13,189 nt of DNA, from NCBI GenBank assembly GCA_014860005.1, contig JACZKP010000023.1:1-13189 (forward strand), in the 5' to 3' direction. The position numbers and the translations under genes were made by a program. Shown piece by piece: positions 1 to 6,720 of this stretch. The notes under the pieces were generated by a model that did not search any database, was not told the origin of the DNA, and saw only the letters and a list, made by a program, of their open reading frames with translations. The DNA is from Verrucomicrobiota bacterium. Lineage in GTDB: Bacteria > Verrucomicrobiota > Verrucomicrobiae > Limisphaerales > UBA11358. Numbering within the stretch: position 1 is the stretch's first letter; every line of letters starts with the position of its first letter.

Positions 1-129
1 GCCGGAACGGTACCCAAAAGTACAGTTACAATTGTGTTACAGAAAGCAAACAATCCGGTGGCGTCCTTTGGGATCGGCTTTCTGCCTCCAACTTCGCTCA
101 ACGCATCGCCCCGCCAAGTTTCAAAATGA
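1..129 (+). CDS. C-terminal end of an unidentified protein (5' end outside window)
   Basis: Frame 1 is open from the first base for 42 codons and ends at TGA 127-129. The C-terminus reads ...VTIVLQKANNPVASFGIGF... and finishes ...SPRQVSK. No domain is recognisable in so short a piece. The stop overlaps ATG 126-128 as ATGA, a common arrangement between translationally coupled genes. This suggests the fragment is the gene just upstream of the histidine kinase in the same operon. An open stretch of 42 codons could also occur by chance in GC-rich DNA, so confidence is moderate to low. Confidence 0.4.
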   Translation, partial: AGTVPKSTVTIVLQKANNPVASFGIGFLPPTSLNASPRQVSK

Positions 130-1162
130 GAACTGCTGCCGTCTCACTGAACTTCTGATTGGTGCCGCAATCGTGGTCGCGGCTCTGATTTGGGCGGAAC
201 GCGCCGCTTGGCAGCAGATTAGCACTTTGCGAGCGAAGGTGCAGGTGGAGCGGATTGAAACCCTGGCTGCCGCTGACCGAAGCGAGGTCGAGCGTTTCGT
301 AAGTGAAACCGACACCACCCTGACCCGGCTGCAAAGATTTCTGTTCTTGTCACTATTGGGCTTGGTGGCTAGTGGCGGGGTGGTGGTAGTGATGATCTAT
401 CGCCGGATGATTGCCCCCTTGCGCAGCAATCTGACCGAGAGCCGCGCCATCATCGAACGTCAGGAGAAACTGGCGTCGCTCGGCGTGTTCGCCACCGGCA
501 TTGCTCACGAGATCCGCAATCCGCTCACCGCGATCAAGGTTCGAGTGTTCAGCCTCAAGACAAGCCATCAGCCTGGCACCTCCGACCAGGAAGACCTGGA
601 GGTGATCGAAATTGAAATTGACCGCCTGGAGCGAATCGTTCGCGATTTTCTACAATTTGCCCGACCGGCGGAACCGAATTTGCAAAGAATCTCTGCGGCG
701 AAATTGCTTCGCGACTCAGCCGATTTGTTGGCATCCGATCTCGCGAGACGATCGGTCACGCTTAAACTGGACCTGGACGCCGAGGAAGCCGTGCGCGCGG
801 ACGCCGACAAGATGAAGCAGGTGCTGATCAACTTCATTCAGAATGCGGCGGACAGCATGGAGACCGGAGGGAGGATCACTTTGCGGACCCGCTTGGACAA
901 GCAAACGTTGCAAGGCCGCAGCGTCCCGGTAGTTTTGCTGGAAATCACCGACACGGGCAGCGGAATCCCCCCTGAAGTGCAAAAGCGGTTATTCGATCCG
1001 TTTTTTACCAACAAGGAAAGCGGCACTGGACTGGGTCTGTGTATCGCCGCGCGTATTGTGGAAAAACACGGTGGTATCATTGACTATCAAACTCAGTTGA
1101 ACCGCGGCACCACCTTCAGCATCGTGCTGCCACTACCATCGAATGATGAAAACGAATCCTAG
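126..1162 (+). CDS. Sensor histidine kinase, NtrB-like, with a probable frame break near codon 11
   Basis: Membrane sensor kinase that autophosphorylates a His and passes the phosphate to the adjacent NtrC-type regulator. The uninterrupted frame runs 32-1162 (376 aa if begun at TTG 32); residue numbers follow that frame. It shows a first membrane segment (about 42-56), a short extracytoplasmic stretch, a second membrane segment (about 103-122), and the H-box with phosphoacceptor H159 in GIAHEIRNPL. The ATPase domain has the N-box (QVLINFIQNAADS, 263-275), G1 (DTGSGIP, 307-313), F-box (FDPFF) and G2 (GTGLGL, 331-336). The TTG start would give an Arg- and Cys-rich leader ill-suited to a membrane anchor. 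ATG 126 lies in another frame, overlaps the upstream stop as ATGA, and encodes MRTAAVSLNF before a TGA, after which the kinase frame resumes with LIGAAIVV. A one-base indel near 150-157 (assembly error or real mutation) is therefore likely. The gene overlaps the next by 20 bp. Confidence 0.9.
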
Positions 1163-2576
1163 AATCCTGCTCGTCGAGGACGACACGAACATCGCCACGG
1201 GTCTGCAAAAAGTGATGCGCGCGAACGATTATGACATTACCGCTTTGAGCCGGGGCGACATCGGCTTGGAGCGAGCCCTCGCGGAGCAGTTCGATGTGGT
1301 CGTGACCGACTTGAAGTTGCCGGGTCTCGACGGACTCGATTTAGTGCGTCAGTTGCACCGAGCCAAACCCAAACTGCCCATCATCTTGATTACTGCTCAC
1401 GGTACCACCGAAATCGCAATTGAAGCCACCAAGTGGGGTGCATTCGATTATGTTCCCAAACCATTCGAGGTGGACGAATTGCTCGATCTCACCGCCAAAG
1501 CCCTGGAAAGCAGTCGGCTGATGTCGGAGCCGGTTGAGATGGGAGAAGCGGCATCGAGTCGCACCGCTATTGTTGGAAAGAGCCGCGTCATGCAGGTCAT
1601 TTACAAGGAAATTGGCCGGATCGCGGCGACTTCCGTTACCGTGCTGATTCGTGGCGACACCGGCACAGGCAAAGAACTCATCGCGCGCGCCATCTATCAG
1701 CACAGTGACCGCGCTGCCGCGCCCTTCATCGCCATCAATTGCGCCGCCATACCCGAAGCCCTTTTGGAAAGCGAACTGTTCGGTCATGAGCATGGTTCGT
1801 TCACTGGCGCAGATGCCCGACGGATCGGTCGCTTTGAACAGGCCAACGGCGGTACCATCTTTCTCGACGAGATTGGCGACATGAACCCCAATCTACAGGC
1901 CAAGCTTTTGCGCGTGCTCCAGGAGAAGATGATCCAGCGCGTTGGCGGTCGGGAAAACGTTCCTGTTGACGTGCGGATCATCGCGGCCACCCACCGCGAT
2001 CTGGAGGCGGCAATCCGTGAGCGCTTGTTCCGCGAGGACCTGTTCTATCGGTTGAGTGTCGTCACCATCAAGTTGCCGCCGTTGAGTCAGCGGAGCGACG
2101 ACATTCCCGATATGGTCAGATACTTCCTGCGGCGTTACGGCCCGGAAGCCGGCGTCGCCTCGCCCGCCATCAGTCCGGAAGCGATAACGTTTCTACAGAG
2201 TCAAACCTGGCCGGGAAACGTGCGAGAGCTGGAAAACACCGTGCGCAAAGCCCTGTTACTGGCACGCGATTACACTATCAGTCTGGAGCACGTCAAGGAA
2301 GTCGTCGCCAAGGCCCGCGAACCGGTTGCCACTTCGCAGCAATCCCAGGCAGCCTACATCACGGAACTGATAGATCAAGTCGAGCGTGGCGAAACCCAGA
2401 ATGCTTTCGCCAAAATGCTGGCTGACCTCGAACCCGAACTTTACTCACAAGCCATTCGCCGTGCCCACGGTAACTTGACTAAAGCGGCGCAATGGCTTGG
2501 TGTTACCCGTTTGAAGATGCGCGAGAAGCTCAAGGAATTCGGCCTGCATCCGAAGCAAGAAGACGAAGCTGAATAA
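1143..2576 (+). CDS. Sigma-54-dependent response regulator, NtrC family
   Basis: Transcription activator of sigma-54 promoters, partner of the kinase encoded just upstream. The 477 aa follow the full NtrC layout. The receiver domain (about 7-120) has the acidic pocket D13/D14, phosphoacceptor D56, T84 and K106. The AAA+ domain (about 141-375) has Walker A GDTGTGKE (171-178) and Walker B FLDEIGD (240-246). A C-terminal Fis-type helix-turn-helix (about 438-468) follows a ~70-residue linker. The sigma-54 contact loop reads GSFTGA (218-223) rather than the usual GAFTGA; the Thr essential for sigma-54 contact is kept. ATG 1143 and ATG 1146 are equally good starts. Overlap with the kinase gene implies co-transcription and coupling. 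The targets are unknown, and I found no convincing -24/-12 promoter in the window. Confidence 0.96.
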   Translation: MMKTNPRILLVEDDTNIATGLQKVMRANDYDITALSRGDIGLERALAEQFDVVVTDLKLPGLDGLDLVRQLHRAKPKLPIILITAHGTTEIAIEATKWGAFDYVPKPFEVDELLDLTAKALESSRLMSEPVEMGEAASSRTAIVGKSRVMQVIYKEIGRIAATSVTVLIRGDTGTGKELIARAIYQHSDRAAAPFIAINCAAIPEALLESELFGHEHGSFTGADARRIGRFEQANGGTIFLDEIGDMNPNLQAKLLRVLQEKMIQRVGGRENVPVDVRIIAATHRDLEAAIRERLFREDLFYRLSVVTIKLPPLSQRSDDIPDMVRYFLRRYGPEAGVASPAISPEAITFLQSQTWPGNVRELENTVRKALLLARDYTISLEHVKEVVAKAREPVATSQQSQAAYITELIDQVERGETQNAFAKMLADLEPELYSQAIRRAHGNLTKAAQWLGVTRLKMREKLKEFGLHPKQEDEAE

Positions 2577-2797
2577 GTGTTGCAACCCAAGTCACGTTTG
2601 CATCCACCACATTCACCATCGCCATCACCATCACCAACACGCGGTTCTGCTGCGCTTCACGGGCTGCCGGTCGGCCCTGGCCCCCTCTCGACCACGCCCG
2701 TTCCACTCCGCAAACCGCGCTCGTCACGAGCGGGCATTCGCCGGAAGCCGCAGGCGCAGCGGGCTTCCGTCTGCGGTCGGTGAGCGGGCGTTGCGCT
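2577..2797. other. Spacer with stacked inverted repeats, no gene
   Basis: No convincing coding sequence. A short CATC-rich run (CACCATCGCCATCACCATCA, about 2614-2633) precedes two hairpins. CGCTCGT-c-ACGAGCG lies at 2718-2732. CGGAAGCC/GGCTTCCG (8 bp, 12-nt loop) lies at 2742-2769. Neither has a T-tract, so they are not typical intrinsic terminators, but they lie downstream of the response regulator and could stabilise or end its transcript. The 3' end of the intron remnant abuts this segment at 2797/2798. Confidence 0.5.
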
Positions 2798-2869
2798 GTC
2801 GAGTAGGGGCGGTCGTTTGCACGACCGCCCCTCTCTCAGAACCGGACTGGCGTGTCACGCATCCGGCTC
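2798..2869 (-). ncRNA. Group II intron domains V and VI
   Basis: Domain V spans 2869-2839 on the minus strand. A 9-bp basal helix (GAGCCGGAU with GUCCGGUUC) keeps the AGC catalytic triad. A two-nucleotide 3' bulge (CA) follows, then a short distal helix (GCGU/ACGC). It is 31 nt rather than the usual 34, and its loop is not a GNRA tetraloop, which hints at decay. Domain VI is a 12-bp perfect helix at 2805-2832, capped on the minus strand by GCAA. One unpaired A (position 2804) sits between this helix and a 3-bp GAG/CUC basal helix. It is 6 nt upstream of the predicted 3' splice site, where the branch-point adenosine belongs. Folding was done by eye. Confidence 0.78.
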
Positions 2870-3293
2870 TTTGGATGTTATCTCGGTAGCAAACAGCGCA
2901 AGCTGCGGCTCCAAGACCGGTGGGATTAGTTTGGGGAGGTTGTGCCGATACCATTCGGTGGTCAACGAAACCAGATGTTCCATGAACCAGTCGATCCGAT
3001 ACCCAAGGTGCATTCCTGAACGGGCACTGCGATGCCAAACCCCGCGGCTGCTCCACGCGGTCAGGGCCGCCTTGCGGGCGGACACGTCCCGACTGAGCAG
3101 ATGGCGGTAGAGGTGGCGCGGGCGTTTCTTCTGCCGGATCACGATGGCGCGCAGCCGTCGCCGGACATGCGCGTCCATCTTCTTCCAGTTGCGCACCGCT
3201 TCCTCGCTGCATTGCCGGTAGTAGGCCAGGCTGAAGGGGCATCCCGAGCGCGCCGAGCATAACCTCTCGGCGATTGAACCAGAAGTATTCACG
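2855..3293 (-). pseudogene. Group II intron-encoded protein, C-terminal maturase remnant
   Basis: The open frame on the minus strand encodes the maturase (X/GIIM) part of an intron-encoded reverse transcriptase. Recognisable stretches are the basic WKKMDAHVRRRLRAIVIRQ helix region and, further on, GVWHRSARSGMHLGYR followed by ...EHLVSL. The last residues, EPDA, are encoded by domain V itself (GAGCCGGATGCG), as in many bacterial group II introns. The frame could open at 3328, but that would run into the coding end of the 311-aa gene. No RT motif such as YADD is present; a full-length protein would be over 400 aa against about 140 here. Another frame just upstream of 3262 reads NRREVMLGALGMP, so an additional frameshift is possible. 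Non-functional by inference. Confidence 0.78.
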
Positions 3294-4229
3294 TCATCCC
3301 ATTCGCCCCGCATCCGCGTCCTGTTCACGCATCACCTCCTGCCGCTGCAGCGCGAGGCGATAATCAATGTCGGCTTCCGACATGCGTTTGAAATGCGCCA
3401 GCACCGGGACCTTCATGCCGAAGCTGCCGAGACCAACCCGGCTGTCCGGGTCATCGTGGGCATTCAACTCCGCTTCCTTCTTCGCCCGCATCATCAACGC
3501 CTTCGCTTGGCGAATGCCGGGTGAATCTTTCCGGTTGAGATGCCCTGCTCGCGCCAGCATCCGGGCGTTCGCCGCGATCGTTCGCTCCATATCAGTCAGC
3601 ATTGTATCCGTTGACTCCCCCGGCTCCTCCATCGTGATTAACCCAGCAAACCGAGCGATCTCACGCCAGCCATAGTCCCGACCCAACCGCATCAGCATCA
3701 GGTCCACCTCGTTGTAATCTTTCTCTGCTTCCACCACGGCACCCAGCCGGGTCTGTGGAAAAATGGCGTTGAGGGCGAAGGTGGCCTCGCGGTTGCGGAC
3801 GTTGAAGAACAAACCTTCGTAAAGCATCACGACTTCAACTTCCAAGCCGAGCAGCGAGGCAACGTCCTCGATTGAAATGTCCCGGGCGCACAGCAACCCC
3901 TGCAACACCGAGCGAGTCGTGCCGTATTGGCTTGAGGTGCGGATGCCGAGGGCCACAGCAATCTGCTCATCACGCGCACCCCGGAGGTAATGGTATGCCC
4001 GGCGGAAGTTTTGATCGTGAATCGAAGCGGGCAGTGGCTCCTGCGACCAGTGATAGCCTTGTGCAATGCGCCACGCCCATTGCGGATCGTTGGTCGCTTC
4101 GGCCCACCGCGTTTGTGCGGCCAGTGGTTGCTTCGCTGACTTGCGACCGCGGATCGGCGGGTTGGGGCGGTAGGCAGCGGAGTTTTCCGGAAGCAATCGG
4201 ACAGATTCATGGACGGCTTTTGTATTCAT
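3294..4229 (-). CDS. Hypothetical protein with two HTH-like segments
   Basis: A 311-aa protein I do not recognise as a named family. No signal peptide or membrane segment, so probably cytoplasmic. Two stretches resemble DNA-binding helix-turn-helix units: DEQIAVALGIRTSSQYGTTR and, about 20 residues later, ISIEDVASLLGLEVEVVMLY, followed by EGLFFNVRNR. The second resembles sigma-factor-like or recombinase-type HTHs and could be a regulator or a phage/mobile-element protein. The C-terminal third is charged and rich in Ala, Arg and Met (MMRAKKEAELNAHDD). ATG 4229 is the natural start; the stop at 3294 directly abuts the intron remnant, so the last residues may have been altered by that event. It stands alone, with no gene within 600 bp upstream. 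Coding nature is well supported by length and sustained protein-like composition; function is unknown. Confidence 0.75.
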   Translation of the reverse strand: MNTKAVHESVRLLPENSAAYRPNPPIRGRKSAKQPLAAQTRWAEATNDPQWAWRIAQGYHWSQEPLPASIHDQNFRRAYHYLRGARDEQIAVALGIRTSSQYGTTRSVLQGLLCARDISIEDVASLLGLEVEVVMLYEGLFFNVRNREATFALNAIFPQTRLGAVVEAEKDYNEVDLMLMRLGRDYGWREIARFAGLITMEEPGESTDTMLTDMERTIAANARMLARAGHLNRKDSPGIRQAKALMMRAKKEAELNAHDDPDSRVGLGSFGMKVPVLAHFKRMSEADIDYRLALQRQEVMREQDADAGRMG

Positions 4230-4380
4230 GGTTCAAGACCCCGGCGCACCGGCGGCTTCATGCTGAGGATACGTCAGACGGAAGGAAATATCACACGGCA
4301 TAACCAAAGGAGCCAGAACAAATGTCATCGTCCCTACACCTGGCGCTGGCTCAGCTTAAAACGCATGGCCACACACGGCC

Positions 4381-4415
4381 AACAATTTGCGCAATTGTTC
4401 CTCCAATTCAATTGG
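4381..4415. promoter_or_regulatory. Two adjacent AT-rich dyads, candidate operators
   Basis: AACAATT-TGCGC-AATTGTT (4381-4399) is followed three bases later by CCAATT-C-AATTGG (4403-4415). Both are perfect inverted repeats centred on AATT, in otherwise GC-rich DNA, about 150 bp upstream of the 311-aa HTH-bearing gene. CAATTG occurs here at 4392 and 4409 and again at 4448 and 4533. An operator for the neighbouring HTH protein is a reasonable guess, but binding is not shown. Confidence 0.35.
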
Positions 4416-4595
4416 GCCGCGGCGAGCAAAAAGGAAGTCTTTCAGTGCAATTGAATTTACGAAACCTAAAGCCCCTGATAAAGCTTGGGCGGGATGCAAA
4501 AAAGCACCGATCCCCGATAACAGCGAAGAGGGCAATTGGTTAGCGCAGCCTCGCGAGCGGCGATGCCTGACACGATTTCAAGCCGGTCGTAAATG

Positions 4596-4784
4596 CTAAC
4601 GTTGGTCACGCGCGAGATTGCTCCGTGAAATGGCCGGTGAAGATTCATGACCGTTGACATACAGATCGATGATTGGAGTTTCACCGCAGCGGGGTTTCAG
4701 CGCATCGCGGAACAGGTCCATGCGCTCCCGTCCAGCAAGGAAACTCACATCCCTCTTCATTTCGACAGTGCAGGAAGGGCACAT
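4596..4784 (-). pseudogene. Possible small or decayed protein-coding fragment
   Basis: A 62-codon minus-strand frame with protein-like sequence begins MCPSCTVEMKRDV and continues GRERMDLFRDALKPRCGETP; its CPSC pair plus a later Cys could be half a zinc site. A second minus-strand frame (about 4530-4650) reads ISRVTNVSIYDRLEIVSGIA, as if one gene had been frameshifted. The plus strand at 4647-4826 is also open (MTVDIQIDDWSFTAAGFQ...), so the coding strand cannot be decided by eye. Family not recognised; may be spurious. Confidence 0.2.
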
Positions 4785-4855
4785 GGGCCTGATGGCGCAA
4801 CTGCTCGCCGCATTGGAAGTGGAATGAATAATTCAGCCGTGCGAACACGGCCAAT

Positions 4856-5902
4856 TCATTCCGTCAGCATCCAGCCGGCTGTGCGGGCGCGGTCGTAATC
4901 TCCCATGAAGACCCACCAGTTGCGGAGGGGGCGGCCTTGCCAGGTCAGCCCATTGTCAGGACCGGGCAGATGTTGCATCCAGTAAACGAACCAGCGGAGG
5001 CTGTTGCCACCCCACGGAGTGGAATCCATGAGCTTTTTGCGGCCCGTGCCATCTGGCTGCCAGTCGTTCATGTCCGTCCACACCGCGCGCGGGTTGGCCC
5101 AGTCATAGTCCCGCTCGCCGTTGGGTGGGTAGTGCGACCAGCCGCACCCAGGCCGCACAATCTTGTGCGTGCGGTCACTGCCAACGAAACGTCCCCAAAA
5201 CAACAACTCCGGCCACTGCTCCGGCGGGGTGTGGTCGCGGCCATCCACGTGATTCAGCACGGCCTCGATCTGATGCATGTGATTCTCGACGGCCTCCGCC
5301 GCCCCTCGCTGGTAGTTGTAATGATAGACCGTGTAGGTGTGGTCGAAGACCGGTAAGTCGTGCGGATCGCGGCTGCTGTTGCTCACATCGCCGTGCGGGC
5401 CGGCCAGGTTGGATTCCCACAGGTTGACCTTGCCGCCGTGATAAGCCCAAATCCACACCTCGCGCACGCCGCGTTGTTCGACCCAGGTTTTGAAATCCGC
5501 GTCTGCCGCGATCCGGTTGTAATCCGTCATCGGCACGCGCTGCCCGGGCTTGGCCACGGTGGGCAGCGGATAAAGGAATTCGAGGCTGCCGGCCACCGGG
5601 TAACGCAGGTTCGGTGGCGCGCCCGGGCGGCGCCAGCCCTGATAACGCGAACCGTCCTCCAGCGCGCGAATGATTTCCCCGGTCAGCCGTCGCGTCTTCG
5701 CACGCGTAAACTCCAGGGACTCGCCCCAGTCCCCTGTCACCCTGCGGTCAATGTTCGTCCCGTTGGTCGGAAAATAGTGAATCAGCAGGATCGGCAGCGA
5801 GAAACTCACGGTATTCGACCCTGCAGCGAATGCCAGCGGGCTCATGGTTGCCAGCCCAAGACCGATGACGCTCAAATGGGATGCGAGACGCCAAATACAC
5901 AT
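4856..5902 (-). CDS. Secreted protein of unknown function, His/Trp/Tyr-rich
   Basis: A 348-aa protein with an N-terminal signal peptide (hydrophobic core 9-25, likely cleavage after AFA, about residue 26), so exported. I know no characterised function. It resembles my recollection of uncharacterised exported proteins with the same segments, which I cannot check here. Conserved-looking blocks are VWIWAYHGGKVNLWESN (149-165), TYTVYHYNYQRGAAEAVENH (189-208) running into MHQIEAVLNHVDG, and GCGWSHYPPNGERDYDW (252-268), then NWWVFMGDYD (328-337). The spaced His, Asp and Glu residues (H155, H208, H210, H218, H257) look like a possible metal or catalytic site, but there is no HEXXH and no known hydrolase signature. 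It is a single-gene unit, with the debris-rich 5903-6720 segment upstream. Confidence 0.85.
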   Translation of the reverse strand: MCIWRLASHLSVIGLGLATMSPLAFAAGSNTVSFSLPILLIHYFPTNGTNIDRRVTGDWGESLEFTRAKTRRLTGEIIRALEDGSRYQGWRRPGAPPNLRYPVAGSLEFLYPLPTVAKPGQRVPMTDYNRIAADADFKTWVEQRGVREVWIWAYHGGKVNLWESNLAGPHGDVSNSSRDPHDLPVFDHTYTVYHYNYQRGAAEAVENHMHQIEAVLNHVDGRDHTPPEQWPELLFWGRFVGSDRTHKIVRPGCGWSHYPPNGERDYDWANPRAVWTDMNDWQPDGTGRKKLMDSTPWGGNSLRWFVYWMQHLPGPDNGLTWQGRPLRNWWVFMGDYDRARTAGWMLTE

Positions 5903-6041
5903 TCCTGGACTTCAACATCCCGCTGCAAAATTGGCGAGCACAAAGGTGGTAATGAGTGACGGATGCTCTGAGGAAACCCAGGACCGTGTCGGTGGTCGTG
6001 GTCAGCGGGAGCAGCAGCGATGGACGGCTGTGGGGTCGTTC

Positions 6042-6292
6042 GAGGGTGAGGCGGGCTAAGCCAAGATTGTGCATTCTCGCCATCATCCGGGCGGGCTCAT
6101 GACCGTTTCGTGCTGCCTGGCTGAGTAGTGCCATTGCCTTCAGCTTGTCTCCGCGACGCCAGAGGTGCATGCCGTTTTGATAAAGGGCCTCAGCCGCTTC
6201 GGGCAAAGGAGCAGCCCCTGCCGTCTATCTTCCACAAGTTGCGCTTCATGCTGAACACGTTCTTCTGCCGCCCGGGTTTTCATCGGCCGCAT
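6042..6292 (-). pseudogene. TPR/Sel1-like repeat gene fragment, frameshifted
   Basis: Two minus-strand frames join into one plausible protein. From ATG 6292/6283, MKTRAAEERVQHEAQLVEDR leads into the neighbouring frame that reads PEAAEALYQNGMHLWRRGDK and then AMALLSQAARNGHEPARMMA. The latter has the alternating Ala/Leu helix pattern of a tetratricopeptide or Sel1-like repeat. A one-base shift near 6205-6225 separates the halves. After about 6042 the sequence turns low-complexity and non-protein-like. Only one to two repeats remain, so this looks like a relic of a longer TPR protein rather than a working gene; an assembly indel is the alternative. Confidence 0.4.
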
Positions 6293-6720
6293 GCCGTTCT
6301 GGTTTAAGACCGCTCTGGGACAGCATGAGCGGGACGATGTGGAAGCGGGAAGACTAGCTCACTCCACCGGGGGGTGGGAGCGGAGCGTAGCGTCCGGCGC
6401 TAAGCGTCACTGCTAAACGACTCTGTAGAACGAAAACTTCAGGTAGTGATTCTCCGTGTAGTAGATTTCGCGCACCTAGCGCAACGCCCTCGAAGCCGCA
6501 ACCGAAACCAAGCTCGGGGCGAACAAAGAGCGCTGGCAGCGTGCCATCAAAGACCCCGCGCTTCAATCGTTGTTGCCGCTGGTAATCATCGACGAAACCA
6601 AAGCCGATCATTGCTGGCGTCCCTGCGCGCCGGCACGGTTTCGACGAATGTGTTTCTCCGTCGCCTGCACAACGGGTGCCGGGTGGACTTGCGGAAGGCA
6701 TGGAGCAGAAACATGGGGAA
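6293..6720. other. 428-bp spacer containing short coding relics
   Basis: No intact gene. Two short pieces look like former coding ends. On the minus strand, 6413-6475 reads VREIYYTENHYLKFSFYRV and stops at TAG 6413-6415. On the plus strand, 6480 to about 6610 reads ALEAATETKLGANKERWQRA and LLPLVIIDETKADH, loosely like the end of a HEAT-repeat protein. They lie back to back on opposite strands, suggesting rearranged or deleted neighbours. Family assignment is not possible from such short stretches. Confidence 0.3.

Larger units (their letters stand above)
2798..3293 (-). mobile_element. 5'-truncated group II intron remnant
   Basis: On the minus strand this segment keeps the 3' part of a group II intron: the C-terminal maturase (domain X) coding sequence, then RNA domains V and VI. 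The predicted 3' boundary is position 2798, where the intron ends ...CUCGAC (terminal AY rule). Domains I-III and all seven reverse-transcriptase motifs are missing, so the element cannot move on its own. The 5' limit is set here by the stop codon of the neighbouring 311-aa gene at 3294 and may be a few bases off. 5' truncation is common among bacterial group II introns, through incomplete reverse transcription or later deletion. Confidence 0.82.
4230..4855. other. 626-bp spacer with dyads and possible gene debris
   Basis: No confident gene. The part nearest 4300-4530 is more AT-rich than its surroundings and carries the dyads described separately. Short open frames occur on both strands in 4530-4830, none of a recognisable family. 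This is the upstream region of the 311-aa gene (transcribed leftward from 4229), so its promoter should lie here; I see no clear -35/-10 pair. Confidence 0.4.

Noticed and set aside
1341..1793. 150-codon minus-strand open frame
   Set aside because: Antisense to the receiver and AAA+ domains of the response regulator, which are unambiguous.
2614..2640. CATCAC-type tandem repeat as a CRISPR or satellite
   Set aside because: Only three short imperfect units without spacers; simple low-complexity sequence.
2724..3260. 178-codon minus-strand open frame overlapping the intron relic
   Set aside because: Pro/Arg/Ala-rich sequence with no protein character over most of its length; a shadow of the maturase frame. 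Only its first residues (MLGALGMP) may reflect a frame shift in the real gene.
4230..4262. GGTTCAAGACC as a tRNA T-arm
   Set aside because: No acceptor, D or anticodon arms can be folded around it on either strand.
5360..5959. 199-codon plus-strand open frame
   Set aside because: Exact antisense of the secreted protein gene, which has a signal peptide and sustained protein-like sequence.
6531..6550. TGGCAC-like sigma-54 promoter on the minus strand
   Set aside because: The GG-N10-GC spacing fits, but the -12 half reads CAGC instead of TTGC and no intact gene lies just downstream.
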